From NCBI GenBank assembly GCA_916700875.1, contig CAKAKS010000039.1, positions 6,907,544 to 6,971,543 of the forward strand: 64,000 nt of DNA. Reading direction: 5' to 3'. Source of the stretch: Sebastes aleutianus. Lineage: Eukaryota > Chordata > Actinopteri > Perciformes > Sebastidae. Below, piece after piece: positions 49,701 to 60,307 of the stretch. Made by a program: the position numbers and the translations under genes. Position 1 is the stretch's first letter. The number at the start of each line of letters is the position of its first letter. Under the pieces are notes generated by a model, which saw only the letters and a program-made list of their open reading frames with translations, searched no databases and was not told where the DNA came from.

Positions 49701-52350
49701 GTACTTTGGGATGTAAAAATTATACTAATTGTAGTAGTGATAATTGTAGTTGTGTATGTATAGAATTTTGGACTTTATATACTGCCACTGACAGAAGAAA
49801 TTATACAGTTAACACTTTCAGGGTTTATGCGTTAGTCTTTATTTTGACGGCCAGTATGGACATATGTTTAAATAGCCATATGATAGCATATATTTGACAT
49901 AACTTGAAAATAAGTTTAAAGAAGAAGCAGTCTAAAAAATAAAATAATAGGCTGGTCGGTCCGATTTCCAAGTTTGTCAAATTCAAACTAGTATTGTGCG
50001 GCTTGCAGGGCTGTAGCCTACCGAATAGTTTGAAGCTTCATTCATAACATTGACGTTCAAATTATTATTAATACCTTACCAAAACATTGCGTGCAGTCCA
50101 CTTTCTCTTTCCCTCTCTCAAGCACGCATACACTCTCAGCGAGTGTATTGGATTAGAAGCACAGCAGAGCGGAGGCATTTAAACTTTTGTATAGTATAAG
50201 TTTATATATTTAAGTTGTCTCGGCAACATATCTTACAATATTAGGCTGTTGAATATGCTATTAAGTTATTTATATATTTATTTTGCATATTTTCCAACAG
50301 GCATTTTGGCCGTTGATCATTTAATCTGCCGGACAACTACACATGATAGCGGTTAACGTAAACCCTGAACGCTTTCGAGAGCAACTCTATATTTGTGTCT
50401 TTTATACAACAGGAGCTAGAGTCTTAACATGAACTTTTACTGGTCAGTAACTAATGGAAATTTGAATGTCTTTGTCTTAGGCAACATCTTTATTTCCCGA
50501 AAGTCTACATCCAGCTGTGATGAATGTGATGACGACGAAGCGCTGACCACCAACGTCGTCTACAAAATAGGTAAGCCACTTCCACCTCGTCTTCTTGTTG
50601 CGTTGTTCCTTTTTACTGATATTTTCAAAGTTTACGTGCTGTAAATATGGTCATGACTTTAATCTGTTCTGTACGTGTTCTCCCTCCAGGTGATCTCGGT
50701 CATGTGACACGAGTGAACAATCCACAAGTGGAGGAAGGTGACAGCCGATACCTGGCCAATGAAGTTTTACAGGAGGTTTGTTATCTTAACTTTAAAAACT
50801 GCTTTTACATTTAAATAATTAGAGCTTCACAAAGGTGTTAACATTTCTCCTTTATTGGTCTGATTTTCTTTTGTAGGACTACAGTAAGTTGACGAAGGCA
50901 GACATCTTTGCTCTGGCTCTGACTATCGTCAGCGCCTCGGGGACTGAGCCTCTTCCCACCAACGGAGACAAATGGCATGAGATCCGACAGGGCAAACTCC
51001 CCGCCATCCCCCAAGTGCTTTCTCCAGAGTTTCTCAGTCTTCTCAAGGTAACAATCAACACTATATACTTATTCTATCTTGTTGTTTCTATTGAATAAAA
51101 GCAGCTATGTGAGGACTAGTGTTGTCATTTTGAGTGCCTTGTTTTGCCTCCTGTCAGTATGTCTGCATGTTGATCATTCTTGTAGATTGTTTTAGATGAA
51201 GGCCTTAAAGAAAAGTTTTTTTTCAGGCAAATAAATCCTGTTTTGATCAAAGGATCTATAGCTAACTTTCATTTATTGCTTGTCTCTGCTATAAAATTGT
51301 TACTTAATTTAATTTATTTTAACTAAATTTAGCTAATAAATAGCTATTAAATTGATTTTTAAGAAACTATTAATCTTTTTACTTAATCTTAGTCGATTCA
51401 TCGGTCATTTTGGTCTTATTCGACCAAGATTTCTTTAGTCGATTAGTCATTTTTTATGCTTTTTCATGCTGAATGACTTATTTCTCAGAAACACATGAGC
51501 ACGTCTGGTTAACTCAAGATTTAAAGTGGTGCTTTTGTGTGATTCTTTGTGGAGAAACTCAGTTTTACAGATCTGTCGATTAAATCAACTAATCAATTAG
51601 TCGGCAAAATCGTATGAGCATTAGTCGACTAAGAATTTCTTTGGTCGAAGACGGTCTTAATTTCTTATCACATCCTTGTTAAGCAGCTTTTCCTTTTTTT
51701 ACTTAATCTTATATTTCTTTTCTGGTCTTTCAGCTGATGATGCACCCTGATCCGAGCAGACGGCCATCAACGTCTGAGCTCATCAAACACCCGGTGCTCC
51801 TCACTGCTGCCAGAATGAGTGCCGACCAGCTCCGAGTCGAGCTCAACGCAGAGAAGTTCAAGAACGCACTGCTCCAGAAGTAAGTATTCAACAACAACGA
51901 AAAAAACATTGAACCCATTGTTACTCATTAGTGGGTCAGACCCAGTGTCTTAGATAGACATTGCTTACACGGCGAAAGGGGTTGGACAAAAAGTTTTGTG
52001 ATGAAATGTTAATTACTTTGGGAAACTGGGATGTTTCCATTAGTTTCTGACTTTCTATTGACACAACAATTATTGAGAAAATAATAAACTGATTAATCTA
52101 TAATGAAAATAATCATTAGTTGCAGCCCTAATGCAGTCAAAGAAACTGACTCTAGCTTTCTGGTTCTCATGAATACCCCTTTATCTTCCTCAGGGAGCTG
52201 AAGAAGGCCCAGCAGGCTCGAGCTGCGGCAGAGGAGAAGGTTTTGACCACCGACAGGGTCCTGACCCGCTCCACAGTCCAATCCAACCCCAGAACCACCA
52301 GACTCATCGGCAAGAAGATGAACCGGTCCGTCAGTCTCACCATTTACTGA
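44845..52350 (+). CDS. wee1: Wee1 kinase (CDK1-inhibitory tyrosine kinase)
   Basis: Ten coding exons: 44845-45351, 47516-47727, 48152-48218, 48830-49002, 49428-49696, 50481-50570, 50690-50775, 50877-51047, 51734-51879 and 52194-52350. Phases agree and give 625 residues; human WEE1 has 646. The protein phosphorylates CDK1 on tyrosine 15 in the nucleus and delays mitosis. The N-terminal region is rich in SP/TP sites and includes the conserved KTFRKLRLFDTPHTPK. The kinase domain starts at about 284: glycine loop IGCGEFGAVF, lysine 308 in AIKRSKK, HMDIKPSNIF with catalytic aspartate 406, and DLG (441-443) in place of DFG, as is usual in Wee1. The C-terminus RLIGKKMNRSVSLTIY is family-typical. The kinase insert (about 417-433, acidic and Cys-containing) differs from human. 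Intron 1 is heavily rearranged. Confidence 0.97.
45678..45725 (+). pseudogene. Extra copy of wee1 exon 1 end, copy 2
   Basis: This intron 1 segment repeats the last codons of exon 1 plus its donor and intron start. It reads TFRKLRLFDTPHTPK and then AAAG|GTTAGTATTTTG, against GTTGGTATTTTG in the real exon. All differences in the coding part (AGG/AGA, CTA/CTC, ACT/ACA) are synonymous. Similarity continues into the flanking intron (CATAATTTACATGCATG). It is probably a tandem duplication relic. Confidence 0.8.
45911..46303. repeat. Inverted-repeat arm 1 in wee1 intron 1
   Basis: About 390 bp, from TATAAAATAGTGTGATTCC to the sequence before CCTCCAC. Its reverse complement is at about 46988-47410, with strings such as CTAAGCTACTGGAGTTACCC mirrored by GGGTAACTCCAGTAGCTTAG. 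The spacer is about 685 bp. Confidence 0.8.
46304..46360 (+). pseudogene. Extra copy of wee1 exon 1 end, copy 3
   Basis: It reads PPHKTFRKLRLFDTMHTPK in frame, followed by AAAG|GTTAGTATTTTG. It differs from exon 1 by several synonymous changes and one Pro-to-Met codon change. It begins exactly where inverted-repeat arm 1 ends. There is no good acceptor upstream in the right phase, so it is most likely an untranslated relic. Confidence 0.8.
46687..46800. repeat. (AGAT)n microsatellite joined to a LINE 3' tail
   Basis: About 13 AGAT units (46687-46738) run directly into TAACTTTATTGATCCAGAGG. This is the end sequence seen at many RTE-like LINE insertions in fish, whose tails commonly carry a tetranucleotide microsatellite. 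Confidence 0.7.
46988..47410. repeat. Inverted-repeat arm 2 in wee1 intron 1
   Basis: Reverse-complement partner of 45911-46303, from GTGCAGGGTAACTCC to CACTATTTTATAA. It ends about 105 bp before exon 2. A short third copy of part of the arm (TTGTTTTTCGTTGATTTTC) is at about 46517-46575 in the spacer. Confidence 0.8.
48340..48540. repeat. Repeat family R5 fragment in wee1 intron 3
   Basis: It begins AGAGCTGTAACTAATGACAT and includes TAAAATGCTCGAAAATAGTA, like other R5 copies. Truncated. Confidence 0.6.
49700..50480. other. wee1 intron 5
   Basis: The intron holds a weak relative of family R7 near 50000-50130 (GGGCTGTAGCCTACCGAATAG, then GAAGCTTC). Otherwise it is AT-rich DNA with no other structure noted. 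Confidence 0.45.
51380..51660. mobile_element. MITE family R4 copy 2 in wee1 intron 8
   Basis: Reverse-oriented relative of 17663-17946: TTCGACCAAGATTTCTTTAG, CTGTCGATTAAATCAACTAA and CGACTAAGAATTTCTTTGG are shared. The ends have decayed. Confidence 0.65.
52040..52132. repeat. Repeat family R5 end fragment in wee1 intron 9
   Basis: AATCATTAGTTGCAGCCCTA at the right end matches the inverted terminus of R5. Confidence 0.55.
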
Positions 52351-53327
52351 CACTGTCATCCGCTCTGACAGGAAGTGAAACACGAAGGCTCATGGACCTT
52401 TTTAAATCAAAACCCGTTCAGATGGATCAGTCTCTTTTAGTTTTTCTTTACGAGGAGCACCATGTCTGTCGTGGTGGAAGATGTTGAACTTGAACTCATC
52501 TCGATAGACTCCCATTGCCAACATAGTTCAGCCCTTTTTTCCGATGGATTTCTACTTTGGAAAATAAACTTTCATTCCTGAAAGGTAGTTTACTTTACCT
52601 TTTTACACTCGGTCATTCCTTAAGTTTTGCATAGACGTCAGGCTCTCTCTCCGTTTCTGTCCTTGCACTTCGCTTCGACAAAGCCGAAGCCCGTTGGCTG
52701 CGGATCGAAGCCGCAGTGAAGCTCTCTTCAGAGTGAATGTACTTGCCATGCGCACCTTACTGCCTGTCAAATGCCTGATGCTGGGTACCAGAGGGTCTGA
52801 GAACTGACGATTTCTGTGTTTGTATGGAGCACTTTGGAGGCAACACCAGCCACATTTTTTTTAAAGAGAAAAAAAAGAAAAAACCTGCTGCTATTGATGT
52901 TTTGTGTGTATCGGGGTTTGGCCCATTTCAGGTTGGATCGTTCTAGAGGCTCTTATTTTCAAGTGGCAGCAGTCCGTTTCCCCACCATTTAATGTTTAAT
53001 CTTCTGGTCGGATGGAGAATGGATCATGCCATTTGTGGAAAAAAAATCATCCGTTTTGTTTTGAAGTACCACAACCAGTGAGCTGACTTATCTGTGAGGT
53101 TAGAACTGATCCATAGTGTTTTAATTTCCCCTGTTGATTGGTGCTGCCAACCCTGCCTGTAGCATTAGCACAATCATTGTCCTGTTCTTTTAGGTTCTCA
53201 TGTGTTCGATTATTTTTTTCCTACAACATTCATCTTCAAATTATTGTTTAGAAAAGTCATTTTTTGTTCTTGTAACCTCTTAACACAAAACAAATCTGTT
53301 GTTGTAACCTTGTACATATGTTCTTTT

Positions 53328-53333
53328 AATAAA
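53328..53333 (+). terminator. wee1 polyadenylation signal AATAAA
   Basis: AATAAA follows a roughly 980-base 3' UTR. An earlier AATAAA at 52563-52568 could give a shorter alternative transcript. Confidence 0.65.
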
Positions 53334-53689
53334 TTCTCACCATCTACACTTAATGTTGTGTTCACGCTGTGATTATGTGTTGAAGGATCTTACTTTCACA
53401 AGCACTGGAAATCTGTATACATGTACCGCATAGTTTCTCAAAGTGCAGCTTGCACGCCAATGGTAAAAATGCCATAGTATAGTATGCCACTTTTTACGAT
53501 TATGTTTAAAACAACAATTTGGCCGATACCAAGGTTTTTGTTGATTTTATTTTTTCTGTTATTTATCTCCCTTTTGTGTCAGGGAAACAAAAAACCTCTT
53601 CAAAAAAAACAACGAACTGAGCTGTTTTAAAGTCGTTAAAGATTTCATTACACTGTCTTAGAATGAGCACAAATGACTTTGCAAACGAC

Positions 53690-56370
53690 CTATGACTTTT
53701 TTTGACATACTATACCATCGCTTTAATTATAGCATACTGTACATAATATACATATATATATATTACTTTTTATGACAAACTGTACTACAACTATTTTCAA
53801 CATACTATACTGTGACCTTTTTTTTCGACATACTATACTATGACTTTTTTCAATTTTTTTTTTTTTTTTTTATACTATACCACAAATTGTTTTGCCTTAC
53901 CATACTATGACCTTTTTTACGTACTATACTATAACTTTTTTCATTTTTTTGACATACTATACTATGGCCTTTTTGTTGACTTTTTTTTTCTACATAGTAT
54001 ACTATGACTTTTTTCAATTTTTTTTTTTTTTTTTATACTATACCACAAATTGTTTTGCCTTACCATACTATGACCTTTTTTACGTACTATACTATAACTT
54101 TTTTCATTTTTTTGACATACTATACTATGGCCTTTTTGTTGACTTTTTTTTTCTACATAGTATACTATGACTTTTTTCGACATGATATACTATGGCCTTT
54201 TTATGACATATTGTACTGTTTTTTTTCGACATACTATACTAGGACTTTTTTAGGACTTTTTTGATATGATATACTATGAATTTTTTTTTTTTTTTAATTC
54301 GGCACACCATACTAGGACTTTTTTTTTTTTTTTACATACTATTCTATGACTTTTTCGACATACCACACTATGACTTTTTGCACAAAAAAAATGTTTTATA
54401 CTGTATCACAATTTTTTTGCCTTAGCATACTATGGCCATTTTCAAGTACTATACTATAACTTTTTCATTTTTTCGACATACTATAATATGACTTTTTTCG
54501 ATGTCCTATACTATGACCTTTTCATTTTTTTCGACATACTATACTAGGACTTTTTTGACATGATATACTATGGCTTTGTTATGACTTTGGGAAAAAAGTC
54601 GTAGTATAGTAACGTCGAAGTATTTCATGAAAAAGTCATAGTATAATATGTCGAAGAATTTCATGAAAAAAGGCATAGTATAGTATGTCGAAAAATTTTA
54701 TATGAAAAAAGTCTTAGTATAGTATGTCGAAAGATTTCATGAAAAAAAGTCATAGTATAGTATGTGGAAAAATTTCATATGAAAATTAAGTCATGGTATA
54801 GTCTGTTGAAAAATTTCATATGAAAAAATGTCATAGTTTAGTATGTCGAACAAAATCATAAAAAGTCATAGTACAGTATGTCAAAAAAATGTCATTAAAA
54901 AAAAGTCATAGTATAATATGTCGAAAGATTTCATGAAAAAAAGTCATAGTGTAGTATGTCGAAAGATTTCATATGAAAAGAAGTCATAGTTTAGTATGTC
55001 GAAAGATTTCATGAAAAAAAGTCACAGACTAAATCACCGTATTTTAATGTGAAGCTCCTCATTTCTGACATCTTCTTCTCTTCCCTTCCCGTCAGGCTCG
55101 TTCACCTTCGCTTGTACAGATCACTGTAAATACTGTATCATCTCCTCCGACACCCTTCTCTGGTCTGGTAGTGTTAACTTAAAAAGTCTTTATTTTCTAT
55201 GTGGCACGAATCTGCTCACGCCGTTTGTGTTTAATCAGGATTTCAATCAATTCTAAGTTCAAAAGATGTATGTCAAAAAATGTCATGAAAAAAAGTCATA
55301 GTGTAGTATGTCGAAACATTTCATGGAAAGAAGTCATAGTATATATGATGTCGAAAGATTTCATATGAAAAAAAGTCATAGTATAGTATGTCGAAACATT
55401 TCATGAAAAGAAGTCATAGTATAGTATGTTGAAATAAATCATAAAAAAAAGTCATAGTATAGTATGTCGAAACATTTCATGAAAAGAAGTCATAGTATAG
55501 TATGTTGAAATAAATCATAAAAAAAAGTCATAGTATAGTATGTCGAAACATTTCATGAAAAGAAGTCATAGTATAGTATGTTGAAATAAATCATAAAAAA
55601 AAGTCATAGTATAGTATGTCGAAAATATTCATATGAAAAAAAGTCATAGTGTAGTATGTCGAAACATTTCATGGAAAGAAGTCACAGTATATATGATGTC
55701 GAAAGATTTCATATGAAAAAAAGTCATGGTGTAGTATGTCGAAACATTTCATGGAAAGAAGTCATAGTATACAGTATATGATGTCGAAAAATTTCATATG
55801 AAAAAAAAGTCATAGTATAGTATGTCGAAAAATTTCATGAAAAAAAGTCTTATTATAGTATGTTGAAAAATTTCATATAAAAAAAGTCTTACTATAGTAT
55901 GTCGAAAAAAATCATAAAAAGTCATAGTACTTTGAAAAAAAAGTCATAGTATAATATGTCTAAAAGTTTTATGAAAAAAAAAATCAAACTACAGTATGTC
56001 AAAAAATTTCATAAAAAAGTCATAGTATAGTATGTGAAAAAAATTAATTGCGAAAAAGTCATAGTATATGTCGAAAAATTTCATGAAAAAAAGTCACAGT
56101 ATAGTATGTTGAAAAATGTCATTGTATTCGACAGTCTATACTTTGACTTTTTATTTTTGTTAAACTTTTTTGACATAATATACTAAGACTCTTTTTCATG
56201 AAATTTTTCGACATACTATTTTAACATGACTTTTTTATCTTAACATTTTTAGACATACTATACTGACTTTTTTTTCACATACTATACCATTACTTTCTAA
56301 AAACATTTTTTTTTACATAGTATACTCTGACTTTTTTATGACTTTTCGACATACTATACTATAACTTTTT
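53690..56370. repeat. Strand-switching satellite block between wee1 and swap70
   Basis: Degenerate units built around CATACTATACTATGACTTTT fill about 53690-54600. From about 54595 to 56110 the same unit runs in reverse complement (AAAAGTCATAGTATAGTATG, then TCGAAAAATTTCATATG), unit roughly 38-42 bp. At about 56120-56370 it reverts to the first orientation. Inside are an imperfect direct duplication of about 170 bp (53829-53999 and 54000-54175) and a higher-order repeat of about 75-80 bp repeated three times (55385-55615). A unique island interrupts it at 55025-55268. Long open frames here are artefacts of the unit. Confidence 0.85.
55025..55268 (+). other. Non-repetitive island with splice-acceptor signature inside the satellite
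   Basis: This stretch is not satellite. It contains a branch-like TTCTGAC, a long pyrimidine tract and an AG at 55094-55095. From 55096 an open frame of 28 codons reads ARSPSLVQITVNTVSSPPTP and ends TAA at 55180-55182. It could be a terminal exon or a captured fragment. No homolog is recognised. Confidence 0.4.
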
Positions 56371-56559
56371 TACAGTGGAGTAGAAGTAGAAAGTGGCATT
56401 AAAAAAGACTAGTACCTCTAATCTGTAGCCTATTGAAGTATCCTACAGTACTAGTAAATGTACTTAGTTTCATTCCACCACTGCTCTACAGTTCCAGCTC
56501 AGCAGGAGGTTTTGTAGATAATACATAAACCCATAACGTGATGAAAACACACATTAGTT

Positions 56560-56765
56560 CTTGGTGTTTGTGTGTTTTCCTCGCTGAGAGGTGCTGCAGC
56601 TCTTCCATCATAATCACACAGAGTGTCTGACAGCGCAGTGCGTCATGTGACTTTTCCTCATCGTGTCCAACAGAGAGTTCAGACTCTCAGAGAGGAAGCG
56701 AAGAGGAGTCGCACACACAACCACAGAGAGAAGAAGAGAACAGAAGAGAGTTTAATCTCAGCATT
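56560..56765 (+). promoter_or_regulatory. swap70 promoter and 5' UTR
   Basis: A GC-richer, purine-rich leader (AGAGAGAAGAAGAGAACAGA) directly precedes the swap70 ATG. No TATA box or distinctive element is recognised; the call rests on position. Confidence 0.4.
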
Positions 56766-59700
56766 ATGGCTCTAAGGGAAGAACTGTTAAAGTCTATATG
56801 GCACGCGTTTACATCTCTGGATGTGGACAAAAGTGGGAAAGTCTCCAAATCTCAGCTGAAGGTAAGTTTATTTACTTTTACGCATGTGTTTGTGGGAGTC
56901 TGAGATGGTGTTTGGTCGAGCAGGAAACTCTCCCACCACTGGGGTTAATGTTTGCTATCTTTATGATGGGTTACATTTAAAAACATCTCGTTTTTCATCG
57001 TGTAAAATCACAACTGAGCTTCTGTTTGAGCAGTCAGCAGCAGAGACGCACCTGTTTCTCCTCACACTGATTGATCCAAGTAAATAGTGCCACTTCAGCT
57101 TGTTTCCAGAGAGAAAAAACAACACAACAAAAAGTATAAATTAGAGGAGGAATATTGGAGTAAAACCACTGAAGGTTAAATGAAGAGTTTATAGGAGTTT
57201 TGAAGTCATTAGAGTATTACTTTGTCTGTGTTTGAGGTTAAAACTATCATCACATGAGGCAGCAAAACAGCACCAGGAGTGATAAAGTGATGCTAACAGA
57301 GATAATAAAAGCCTTAAAGTAGTCAGTACAAACTTTCTTTATATGGTTTCTAATAACATGACAGGATAAACAGTGTTGGAGGAAGTACTCTGATCCTTTA
57401 CAGTACAAGTACAGGTACTATAAAAAATACTGTTACAAGTAAATGTCCTGCATTGAAAGTGTAACTTCAGGAAAATGTAGTTAAAGTATTAAATCACTTT
57501 TTAAAACTCACTTTTTTAGAATTGTTTTTCTGTGATTATAGTTATGTTTTATGACATTTTAGTTGTTTTATTCTCTGGGTTTTTATGTGGTTAGTTATTG
57601 GCTTTATATTTCATTATCCTTGTGTTTTAAATGTGTTATCTTTTTATTGTAAAGTACTTTGTAACTGTGTAAACACTATGTAAACATGGCCACTGTGACT
57701 GTTATAAATTATATCATTAGATTATGTGAATTGAGGTGGAGCTATTTTTTTTAACTATTTTGTATCAGACTGCAACTAATGATTTCTTTCATTATAGATT
57801 AATCTGATTATTTTCTCCATTAATCGATTGATTGTTTGATTTGTAAAAATTCTGAAAATAGTGAGAAATGCTCATCACAAGTTCTCAGAACCCAAAGTGA
57901 CACCTTCACAATGCTCATTTTGTCCAACCAACAGTCCAAACCTCAACATTATTAAAATAATTAACAGGAAAAGCTGCAAATCGTCACATTTGTGAAGCTG
58001 GAACCATGAGATATTTTGCATGAAAAATTACTAAACGATTATCGAGATAGTTGCAAATTATTGTTCTGTCAATAGACATTTCAGCTCTACTTGAACATTT
58101 TGATATGTTTTGTGTGCAAAAATGTTAAGTTGTAACGTAACTAAAGCTGTCAAAAGTACAATATTTCCCTCTGAGATGTAGTTGTGGAGTAGAAGTATAA
58201 AGTGGCGTGACTCAAGTAAAGAACAAGTACCTCAAATTTTTACTTAAGTACAGTACTTACACTATAATTAGCCTTCATGTCAGAAAGTGTTCTCAGTTTG
58301 GGAACGTGCTAATTGGAGCATTGACTCGTATTCATGCCAGATAATTTCACCTTTTGTGGCCTTTCGGGGGGAAACTAGTTAAATGTATTGTTCATCGGGA
58401 GTAAATTCGGTATCTGTATCAGTGGAAAACAAAGTAAACTTTTTTTTAATTTCCTGTGGATAACTCTCAACGTGTATACAACATCATGACACACCCACAT
58501 AGTTCCAGCTCTGTGCCAGCCAGACATTGTTCACCAGTTTAGAAAATAAATCAACAATAAAGGTCAAACGTTTTGAGGTCAGCTGCTTCTGAATCTAAAG
58601 AGGAAAGGCAGATTTTTAGTTGGATTAATTTGCACCAACACTGGAACAGTTGTTTTATGTGTTGAAAGAGGTGAAACTCCCTCTTCTCTCTCATCATTCT
58701 AGTGCTGACACCATGCTTTACGAAAAAATGTGTGTTCACCGGAACATTTGATTGACAAAGTATTTCCTGACATGTGTTGGACATCAGATGGAAATCTACC
58801 AAAATAAGGGTCTACTGAGTAGCACTGATTTAATGTGTTATTTAAGATAGATACTCCTTCCATAAAGACAGACGATGCAACCTGAAACTACTCTGCTCAG
58901 TCAGGTGAAACACTGCTGAGTATAAACACCTGTTAGTAAGAGGAGGTTACTGAACCTTGATAAGGACACATACTGTACTTAACATAAACACCTGCATTTT
59001 AGAAGAAAAGAGGATTTAGTTTTGTACTCGGTGAAGCAGAGGCTGAGATATCCTGAAGCTTTCTGTTAGAAGACTGAGAAGACATTGTACAATTTGTTTT
59101 CATTTCAAGATGTGTGATGCTCTTCATGGCGAGGAAACTGCCTCTTTAAGTCCTTTTGCTTTTTGCATCCTAACTCTTAGTGTTCAAATTAGTGTTAAAA
59201 CAATAACTTAATTAGTTTAGAGACAGAACATTAATCAGAGTGTTTGTTTATTAAGTCATTCATCAAGCAAAAATGCCCAAAATTGTTGATTCCAGCTTCT
59301 CAAATGTGAATCGTTGCAGATTTGATTTGTTTTAAATGATAATAAACTGAATATTTTGGGGTTTTACACTGTTGGTCGGACAAAACAAGACACCTGAAGA
59401 CATCACTTTGGTCTGTAGGAAACTGGGATTGTGGGCTTTTCTCAGTATTTTCTGATATTTTATAGACTAAACGATTCATAGAGAAAATAATCACCAGAAT
59501 AGTTGCAGCCTGACGTTTAATGCAGCTCAAGACTACAAACTTTTAACAGGAAACCTACGTTACAAACTTGTTGGCTGTGGAGTTTGATGTGAGCATTTAC
59601 CAGGCCGGGTGGGTTTAACACAAGTTGCTATTGAGTAGCATTATGGGAAGTATAGGATCCAGTGTTTTTGGAGCTTGATCCATATAAAAGACTAAACCTC

Positions 59701-60307
59701 AGGGTATCTCAGTCTCTGCTGCAACATAACAACGCTAGAGTTCTCTTTCAAGGTCTTCCTTTTTCTCCTTTTCTTGGAAAATAATCAGTTCCTCAAATAC
59801 AAAGACTTGTATTATTCTCAAGTATCTCAGTGCTACTTAGTAAGTTATTTAAGTCCTTGGGTGAAGAGGAAACTTTACAGAAGAAATCCTTTTGCTTCAT
59901 TTCCTAAGTAATGAACACTCGAGCTCTGGGAAATCGTGACGGGCATTTTTCAACTAAATAATGAATCAGTTTATTGAACTAATTGTTCTAACTCCGGCTG
60001 TCAATTGATTGCGTTATTTTGCCTCCTTCCCTACAAGCTAGTGTGACATGGTTGGTATCAATGGATTCATTAGGTTTTGTAGTTTCATTTGATGCCAGTA
60101 TAGCCCTAGTTCTAACTACAGCTAATTTAATCAATGATAAACAGAAGATGTTTCCCATCATTCCAGGTGCTGTCCCACAACTTATGTACAGTGATGAGGA
60201 TCCCACATGACCCCGTGGCGCTGGAGGAGCACTTTAAAGACGACGACGAGGGTCCCGTCTCCACCCAGGGATACATGCCGTACCTGAACAAGTTCATCCT
60301 GGATAAG
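56766..60307 (+). CDS. swap70: SWAP-70 N-terminal exons (partial gene)
   Basis: Two exons: 56766-56861 (32 codons) and 60167-60307 (47 codons), both phase 0 with GT/AG borders. The translation starts MALREELLKSIWHAFTSLDV, continues KVLSHNLCTVMRIPHDPVAL and ends GYMPYLNKFILDK. This is the EF-hand-like N-terminus of SWAP70/DEF6-type proteins. The full family protein (about 585 residues) also has a PH domain that binds PIP3 and a coiled coil; it acts in Rac signalling, membrane ruffling and B-cell function. Those parts lie beyond the window. I found no exon 3 in the 3.7 kb that follow, so intron 2 is at least that long. Position after wee1 agrees with human. Confidence 0.92.
57370..58270. repeat. 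Cluster of nested repeats in swap70 intron 1
   Basis: In order: a repeat starting CAGTGTTGGAGGAAGTACTC (about 57370-57510); a retroelement-like piece with AAAGTACTTTGTAACTGTG (about 57540-57690); an R5 copy (about 57765-58090); and the end of the first repeat (about 58090-58270, CTTAAGTACAGTACTTAC). The first repeat was apparently split by the others. Confidence 0.6.
58300..59190. other. swap70 intron 1, middle part
   Basis: No exon or RNA gene is recognised. Reasonably unique sequence; the 83-codon minus-strand frame at 58551-58802 has no known motif. Confidence 0.45.
59195..59515. mobile_element. Repeat family R5 in swap70 intron 1
   Basis: Contains ATAATAAACTGAATATTTTG, CAAAACAAGACACCTGAAGA and AATAGTTGCAGCCTGA, as in the other R5 copies. 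Confidence 0.65.
59994..60112. repeat. Reversed R1 fragment 55 bp before swap70 exon 2
   Basis: ACATGGTTGGTATCAATGG and TTCATTAGGTTTTGTAGTTT are the reverse of the R1 core. The outer parts are lost. Confidence 0.65.

Noticed and set aside
53892..54264. Overlapping open frames rich in Phe, Tyr and Thr on both strands
   Set aside because: They are translations of the satellite unit, not proteins.
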